A stretch of 64,000 nt of DNA, taken from NCBI RefSeq assembly GCF_003182255.1, contig NZ_QGTQ01000015.1, positions 62,001 through 126,000 on the forward strand. The letters are read 5' to 3'. Under the pieces are notes generated by a model. It was not told where the DNA came from. It searched no databases and saw only the letters and a list, made by a program, of their open reading frames with translations. This DNA comes from Paenibacillus cellulosilyticus (GTDB taxonomy: Bacteria > Bacillota > Bacilli > Paenibacillales > Paenibacillaceae). Position numbers and translations under genes: made by a program. Below, piece after piece: positions 59,122 through 64,000 of the stretch (positions are counted from its first letter, which is position 1; the number at the start of each line of letters is the position of its first letter).

Positions 59122-59904
59122 GTGAAACAGCGAGTTAATATTGTTTATAAAAATGTATCGGACGCAGCACTCTACCTGGACTTATTTCTCCCCGATGATG
59201 TGGCAGGACACTGTCCTGTCATCGTATGGATCCACGGAGGTTCGTGGTTCGAGGGAAGTAAAGAGAACTGTCCGATCCTGTTTCTAGTGGATCACGGCTA
59301 TGCCGTTGCGAGTATAAGTTACCGTTTGAGCACGGAAGCGGTGTTCCCAGCGCAGGTGTTAGATTGCAGGGATGCCATCATTCATCTGAAGAATCATGCA
59401 GATGCATATGGCATTGATCCTGATCGGGTTGGCGTATGGGGAGAGTCTGCCGGCGGTCACTTAGCCGCGTGCATCGGCGTAACCAATGATCCAGATGCGG
59501 AGTATGCCGTACATGCGGTATGCGATTTCTGTGGACCGGTTGATATCTATGCATTGGAATGTGAGTGGAGCCGCTCCGGCATTAATCAACCTACACCAGG
59601 TTCCGTGTTATTAGGCGTACCGATTCATGAGAGCGAGCATTTGGCTGCCACCATCAATCCGATCACATATATCCATTCCGCGCCATATAAGCTGCCGCCG
59701 TTCCTCATCGTTCATGGCGACCAAGACGTGAATGTCCCAATTGCACAGAGCATCATGTTAGTGGAGGCGCTGGAGTCCGTTGGCACAAATGTTGTTTCTC
59801 ATACAGCTGAGGGAAGCGGGCACAACATTAGCGATCCGGCCGTATTTCAACGTGCGGTAGATTTCTTTGATTCGATTCTAAAGGTGAAGGTTAACTCGCG
59901 TTAA
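59122..59904 (+). CDS. Alpha/beta hydrolase, BD-FAE-type carbohydrate esterase
   Basis: 260-aa serine esterase. Oxyanion motif HGGSW (about 33-37), nucleophile GESAGG (Ser about 113), acid Asp in HGDQDVNVP and His in GSGHNI. The pattern fits the BD-FAE/acetyl-xylan-esterase group that removes acetyl or feruloyl groups from hemicellulose. No signal peptide. GTG start with AGAGGAG upstream. Its neighbours (GH43, GH2, FGGY kinase) support a role in plant-sugar use. Confidence 0.85.
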   Translation: MKQRVNIVYKNVSDAALYLDLFLPDDVAGHCPVIVWIHGGSWFEGSKENCPILFLVDHGYAVASISYRLSTEAVFPAQVLDCRDAIIHLKNHADAYGIDPDRVGVWGESAGGHLAACIGVTNDPDAEYAVHAVCDFCGPVDIYALECEWSRSGINQPTPGSVLLGVPIHESEHLAATINPITYIHSAPYKLPPFLIVHGDQDVNVPIAQSIMLVEALESVGTNVVSHTAEGSGHNISDPAVFQRAVDFFDSILKVKVNSR

Positions 59905-60006
59905 CAAATAGGTGATAGATAACCGGACTGACGTTGTTTCGTTCTATAAGGTTGTAGACACTCGATCTTCTATGTGTAAAAATCTGGATAGAAGGAGCGT
60001 GTTTAA

Positions 60007-60528
60007 TTGAACTTAATAGAGATGAAGCAAGCGGAGTTCGATTCGATGAGTGACGAGAGACTTGGATGGTCATGTGTAGAGCCATTCCTCATGAGTATAC
60101 GAGCCAAGGACACGGCAACTAAGACGAAGGTGATTCGCAGCTTAAATCCAAGTCAGCAGGCGTTATGCATGTTTAAGGTGTTCTACGGACATGCGCGTGG
60201 TTCCGCCCATGAATTGTATGCCTGGGTTGCTTATTTGCTGCATACGCCCGGATACTGGCAAGGTGTGACCAAAGGCTTAAGTTTCTTCGGAGATGATCGG
60301 ATGCTGCAGCTGCTGGAAGATATGAGGCAGTTTATTGTTGAGCGTAAACAAGGTGCAGGCGATAGTACGGAATTTCATCCGCTTCACAATATAGAGCATG
60401 ACAATGAACTTACGAATCGGGTCGTACACTTCTATGCAAGGTTCCAATCACTTGAGCATGACAGCTTGAAACAAATTAGTTCATTCATTCGTGCGAATCC
60501 ACAAGACTTTGTAAAGATCGAAGGGTAG
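60007..60528 (+). CDS. Hypothetical protein, 173 aa, all-helical
   Basis: Soluble, mostly helical protein with no signal peptide or membrane segment. TTG start with a good AAGGAG SD. Segments such as SLNPSQQALCMFKVFYGHAR recall DUF4375/DMP19-like proteins, but the match is too weak to assign. It lies alone between the esterase and the kinase. Function unknown. Confidence 0.7.
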   Translation: MNLIEMKQAEFDSMSDERLGWSCVEPFLMSIRAKDTATKTKVIRSLNPSQQALCMFKVFYGHARGSAHELYAWVAYLLHTPGYWQGVTKGLSFFGDDRMLQLLEDMRQFIVERKQGAGDSTEFHPLHNIEHDNELTNRVVHFYARFQSLEHDSLKQISSFIRANPQDFVKIEG

Positions 60529-60613
60529 TTTTCCCCTTAACATGAGATGGTGTTGGATAAACAAGTGTATTAATTCAACATTTATCTGAAAAAAAACCTG
60601 CCGAAAACCTTTC

Positions 60614-60660
60614 CGTTTCCATCTTCTTATTTGGAAATGGAAGCGTTCTTGTTTTATAAT
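60614..60660 (+). promoter_or_regulatory. Candidate promoter and hairpin upstream of FGGY kinase
   Basis: TTGGAA (60631-60636) and TATAAT (60655-60660) are 18 bases apart. An inverted repeat CGTTTCCAT / ATGGAAGCG (60614-60645, one G-T pair) overlaps the -35, as expected for an operator. The start codon is 138 bases further, leaving a long leader. Confidence 0.4.
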
Positions 60661-60745
60661 AGAACAGTTGAGAGCTAAATAATTTATAATACTCCGGATT
60701 TATATTCTATGGTATGATAGCTCTACGAAGTAGGTTAACATTTTG

Positions 60746-60759
60746 GTTAACTAGTTAAC
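60746..60759 (+). promoter_or_regulatory. GTTAAC-repeat operator candidate before FGGY kinase
   Basis: GTTAACTAGTTAAC is a perfect 14-base palindrome, with a third GTTAAC 12 bases upstream (60734). Located 38 bases before the kinase ATG. Probable repressor site; the regulator is unknown. Confidence 0.5.
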
Positions 60760-60797
60760 TAAATTAGGAATGTATATTGTATGATGGGGGAAAACGC

Positions 60798-62396
60798 ATG
60801 AGTTTCGATGTGAAAAATGCCATCCAAAGCGGCAAAACAGTATTGGGTATCGAGCTTGGCTCGACGCGTATTAAAGCAGTTCTTATCGGTGAGGATCATG
60901 TATCGATCGCTTCCGGCGCTCACGACTGGGAGAACAGCCTTGAAAACAACATCTGGACGTATAGCGTTGATGCGATTTGGAAGGGCATTCAAGACAGCTA
61001 TACGAAGATGGCTAACCAAGTAAAAGAGCAATACGGCGTTACGCTGCACACGATTGGCGCAATCGGCTTCAGCGGTATGATGCATGGTTACGTGGCATTC
61101 AACAAATCCGACGAGCTGCTCGTTCCATTCCGTACGTGGAGAAACAATTTGCAAGCACAAGCTTCTGCAGAACTGACGGAGCTGTTCAACTTCCACATTC
61201 CGCAGCGCTGGAGCATTGCGCACCTGTATCAAGCGATTCTGAACGGTGAAGAGCATGTGGCGAACATCAGCTTCCAGACGACGCTGGCTGGCTACATCCA
61301 TTGGAAACTGACAGGCCAGAAGGTTCTGGGCGTTGGCGAAGCATCCGGCGTATTCCCAATCGATATTCATACCAAACAATTCAACACGACGATGATCAAT
61401 CAGTTCAACGAGCTGATCGCATCCCGCAACCTGCCTTGGAAGCTGGAAGATATTTTGCCAGCGGTTCTGTCTGCAGGCGAAAGCGCTGGCGCGCTGACGG
61501 CAGAAGGCGCGAAGCTGCTGGACGTATCCGGCGAGCTGCAAGCTGGCATTCCGCTTTGCCCGCCAGAAGGCGACGCAGGTACGGGCATGGTCGCAACGAA
61601 CAGCGTTGCACAACGTACGGGTAACGTATCCGCAGGTACTTCCGTGTTCGCAATGGTCGTTCTGGAGAAAGAGCTGTCCAAAGCTTACGAAGAAATCGAC
61701 CTTGTAACGACGCCTACGGGCAGCCTCGTTGCAATGGCGCACTCGAACAACTGCTCTTCGGACTTGAATGTTTGGGTTGGTTTGTTCGAGCAATTCGGCA
61801 AAGCAATGGGCATGAACTTCGACATGAACACGCTGTACGGCACGCTGTACAACCTGGCTCTGCAAGGCGACGCAGACTGCGGCGGCCTGCTGGCATACGG
61901 CTACCTGTCGGGCGAGCACATGACGCACTTCGAAGAAGGACGTCCACTGTTCGTTCGTTCGTCGGACAGCAACTTCAACCTGCCGAACTTTATGCGTGTC
62001 CACCTGTCGACAGCTCTGGGCGCACTGAAGATCGGTATGGACATCCTGCTGAAGGAAGAGGGCGTCAAGCTGGACGAGATCCTCGGCCATGGCGGTCTGT
62101 TCAAAACGAAAGGCGTAGGCCAACGCATTATGGCTGGCGCGCTGAACGTTCCAGTATCCGTAATGGAGACGGCAGGCGAAGGCGGCGCATGGGGTATCGC
62201 GCTTCTCGCTTCCTACATGATCAACAAATCGGGTAACGAAACGCTCGAAGAGTACCTCAGCAGCAAAGTATTCGCAGGTCAAGCGGGCGAGACGATCGCA
62301 CCAGACGCGAAAGACGTTGAAGGCTTCGAAGTATTCATGGAGCGCTACAAGCGTGGTCTCGCAATCGAGCGTGCTGCGGTAGAGAACCTGATCTAA
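60798..62396 (+). CDS. FGGY-family carbohydrate kinase
   Basis: 532-aa ATP-dependent sugar kinase of the xylulokinase/ribulokinase superfamily. The N-terminal phosphate-1 motif is [27 protein letters not shown] is the substrate-side segment; GDAGTGMVA and [13 protein letters not shown] form the C-terminal ATP-binding half. ATG 60798 has GGGGGA upstream. Codon choice is strikingly biased (CTG, AAC, GAC, TTC and GCA dominate) compared with neighbours, which suggests high expression. The bias also creates a 609-codon antisense shadow frame. The substrate sugar is unknown; xylulose or another pentulose fits the hemicellulose genes nearby. Confidence 0.88.
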   Translation: MSFDVKNAIQSGKTVLGIELGSTRIKAVLIGEDHVSIASGAHDWENSLENNIWTYSVDAIWKGIQDSYTKMANQVKEQYGVTLHTIGAIGFSGMMHGYVAFNKSDELLVPFRTWRNNLQAQASAELTELFNFHIPQRWSIAHLYQAILNGEEHVANISFQTTLAGYIHWKLTGQKVLGVGEASGVFPIDIHTKQFNTTMINQFNELIASRNLPWKLEDILPAVLSAGESAGALTAEGAKLLDVSGELQAGIPLCPPEGDAGTGMVATNSVAQRTGNVSAGTSVFAMVVLEKELSKAYEEIDLVTTPTGSLVAMAHSNNCSSDLNVWVGLFEQFGKAMGMNFDMNTLYGTLYNLALQGDADCGGLLAYGYLSGEHMTHFEEGRPLFVRSSDSNFNLPNFMRVHLSTALGALKIGMDILLKEEGVKLDEILGHGGLFKTKGVGQRIMAGALNVPVSVMETAGEGGAWGIALLASYMINKSGNETLEEYLSSKVFAGQAGETIAPDAKDVEGFEVFMERYKRGLAIERAAVENLI

Positions 62397-62417
62397 TCGG
62401 ATGTTTGGCAAAATAGA

Positions 62418-62452
62418 AAGGAGCAGCTGCAATACGCAGCTGCTCCTTTTTT
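62418..62452 (+). terminator. Terminator of the FGGY kinase gene
   Basis: AGGAGCAGCTGC / GCAGCTGCTCCT perfect stem, loop AATAC, then TTTTTT. Confidence 0.92.
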
Positions 62453-62712
62453 GTACTTGTGAATGCGAAATGCCCGAATAGCGCTTTGCTTCAAATTCGT
62501 GTAAACGAGGCAGCAGTCTAAGAATTAGGATGAATTTTCTCAACATATTGCTGAACATTCTCGCATTTTGATCAAAGCGGATGTTCATTAGAATAAAGCT
62601 GTATTAAAACTAATAGGGTGGTTGTTATTTTCATTCTAAAGGAGAGGAATAAGCGATACTCCATTAAAGCTTGAAACAAAATGAGACTCATATTTTTGAA
62701 AGGGGTTACAGT
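62453..62712. other. Intergenic leader of the LamG protein gene
   Basis: 260 bases without an ORF carrying initiation signals. AT-rich towards the start codon; no clear promoter or structure recognised. Confidence 0.4.
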
Positions 62713-64000
62713 ATGAAAAAAATGAGGAAAATCTTCGTTTCAAAACTTCTAGTAATCGGAGTTTCGCTTAACTCCTTGTTACCTGGAGCATACGCTGAGC
62801 AAGTATCAGTAAGCGATGTACAAACATCAGTCGAAGTCCAGTCAGCGGCAAATGCAGAGCTTGATGCCATTACCTCTACGTCCTATTCTTTTGAACAAGC
62901 TGAGGGATCAACGGTTCCCAATGATATTGCCGGCGGGGAAGGGGCGGTACTAGGAAGTGCAGCCTCACTCGTGGAGGATGCTGAAAGAGGAGGGAAAGTT
63001 CTCAATCTGCCAGGCGGAAGCGCGGACGCTGGCAGCTGGTTGACACTGCCTAATAACTTGTTCAGCGCCATTAACGGTACGGATGGATTCGCGATTTCAA
63101 TGTGGCTGAAGGTGCCAACAAATCAAAACGCAAGCTACACGAGACTTTTCTCCGCGAGCCCAAACGCACTTGGGGAGACATATTCCGGCGTGAATTCTTG
63201 GAATGATCCTGAATTGTCTGTCGTACGGGGCGGCGGCGATTATAATATGAGGCTTTTTACTGGATTAGCTGGCAACCGGTCGGCAACGGACGGTGCCGAT
63301 ATTCAATTCGAGGATCCGTTTAAGGTCGATAAATGGCAACAACTTGTCATGACCATGAAGGATGATGATTACGCGGTTTACTTGGATGGAAAGAAAATCG
63401 CAGATATTAATAGCAATATGATTAAACGGTTTGCATCCACGTCGATCGCTTCCGTTTTACCGCAATTTTTCGATCGTTCCTACCTCAATCAGCTGGAAAA
63501 TATCGCGATCGGACGTTCATTGTATACGTCGGACGGCAACTTTACGGGGGAAATAGACGATTTCAAGTTTTATAATCGGTATTTGACAGCGGAAGATGTG
63601 GCCGTTATTAGCGGGGCTGGCAATACGGATGAACTTGCAGCGCTGCTGAATCAGGCCAAGAGCATTAATCCGGATGCCTATACGAGCGCGTCCTATGAGC
63701 ATCTTCAATCTATTATTGACGAAGTTGAGGCGCTTCTTGGAGAGGAAAGCTTATCTCAAGGGGAAATCGATGCAGCACTGGAAAAGCTGCAAGGCGCTGT
63801 CGATAATTTGAAGACTCCGCTTTCAAACGAGCTTGCACCTGATTATTATTATTCCTTCGATGCGGCTCCAAATGAGAACGGTCAAGTGTTGAATGAGACG
63901 GAAAGCGGATTATACGACGCCAAGCTGGAAGGCGCAGCAGGAACAGTCATAGATGCGGAGCGAGGTTCTGTCCTAAACTTACCGGGCGGTGCTAATGGCG
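62713..64000 (+). CDS. Large secreted LamG-domain protein, 3' end beyond window
   Basis: The frame opens at ATG 62713 (SD AAAGGGG) and is still open at the window edge, 429 codons long so far. Basic, hydrophobic signal peptide about 1-30 (KKMRKIFVSKLLVIG ... GAYA). A LamG/concanavalin-like domain occupies about 55-295 (MWLKVPTNQNASYTRLFSAS, YLDGKKIADINSN, IDDFKFYNRYLTAEDV). A helical FIVAR-type module follows (about 300-365: LLNQAKSINPDAYTSASYEH), and a second LamG-type repeat begins near 375. Such modular proteins in Paenibacillus are usually large extracellular glycosidases or polysaccharide-binding proteins; the catalytic part, if any, lies outside the window. Confidence 0.88.
   Translation, partial: MKKMRKIFVSKLLVIGVSLNSLLPGAYAEQVSVSDVQTSVEVQSAANAELDAITSTSYSFEQAEGSTVPNDIAGGEGAVLGSAASLVEDAERGGKVLNLPGGSADAGSWLTLPNNLFSAINGTDGFAISMWLKVPTNQNASYTRLFSASPNALGETYSGVNSWNDPELSVVRGGGDYNMRLFTGLAGNRSATDGADIQFEDPFKVDKWQQLVMTMKDDDYAVYLDGKKIADINSNMIKRFASTSIASVLPQFFDRSYLNQLENIAIGRSLYTSDGNFTGEIDDFKFYNRYLTAEDVAVISGAGNTDELAALLNQAKSINPDAYTSASYEHLQSIIDEVEALLGEESLSQGEIDAALEKLQGAVDNLKTPLSNELAPDYYYSFDAAPNENGQVLNETESGLYDAKLEGAAGTVIDAERGSVLNLPGGANG

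Noticed and set aside
60759-62588. 609-codon open frame on the minus strand opposite the FGGY kinase
   Set aside because: It is a shadow of the strongly biased codon use of the kinase. It has Cys/Arg/Gln-rich composition with no domain, and runs through the kinase terminator.

Overview
The window reads as chromosomal DNA of a Paenibacillaceae bacterium (Bacillota, Paenibacillus-like). The signs are Gram-positive Shine-Dalgarno sites with frequent GTG and TTG starts, a perfect CcpA cre box, Bacillus-type Zur boxes, RNase J, CUT1 sugar transporters and many plant-polysaccharide hydrolases with AraC regulators. I see no rRNA, tRNA, CRISPR array or intact mobile element. The only transposon trace is a transposase remnant near 19.2 kb.

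Layout. 1-2.9 kb: tail of a CUT1 sugar ABC operon (two permeases and a lipoprotein). 3.3-4.0 kb: a LuxR-type regulator. 4.3-6.9 kb: a two-gene ketone-degradation operon (Baeyer-Villiger monooxygenase and esterase) behind a perfect cre box. 7.1-16.4 kb: a staphylopine/bacillopaline-like metallophore locus with a nicotianamine-synthase-like CntL, a Zur-box-controlled UPF0718 permease and TIGR03943 protein, and a Zur-box-controlled cntABCDF-cntE-like uptake and export operon. No opine dehydrogenase (CntM) or histidine racemase (CntK) is present. 16.7-19.0 kb: a PAS-GGDEF diguanylate cyclase and an RNase H-fold protein.

19.7-38.1 kb is the centrepiece: a PUFA-synthase-like (Pfa) secondary-lipid operon. 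Its order is PfaA (KS-AT-ACP, then KR-DH in the -1 frame), PfaC (KS-CLF-AT-DH-DH-PS-DH-like-AGPAT, 2955 aa), PfaD (enoyl reductase), CdsA and PssA. The PfaC C-terminal acyltransferase plus CdsA and PssA would carry the acyl product through phosphatidic acid and CDP-diacylglycerol to phosphatidylserine, so one operon encodes both chain assembly and its loading into a phospholipid. The two PfaA parts meet at an A-AAA-AAG slippery heptamer directly before the stop codon, with an SD-like GGAG 10 nt upstream, as in dnaX. The second part has no credible start codon of its own. This is either programmed -1 frameshifting or a one-base homopolymer lesion or sequencing error.

38.1-44.5 kb: a 60-aa protein, RNase J, a LOG-family protein, an alpha-glucan phosphorylase and an AraC regulator. 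44.7-49.7 kb: alpha-galactosidase (GH36) and a GH2 enzyme. 49.8-54.3 kb: polysaccharide deacetylase, PAP2 phosphatase, a YdcF/DUF218 protein in an AT-rich stretch, and a TerD-vWA protein. 54.3-62.4 kb: GH43, debris of an AraC gene and possibly a CBM6 gene, an AraC regulator, GH2, an acetyl-esterase-like hydrolase, an unknown protein and an FGGY sugar kinase with strong codon bias. A large secreted LamG protein runs off the right edge.
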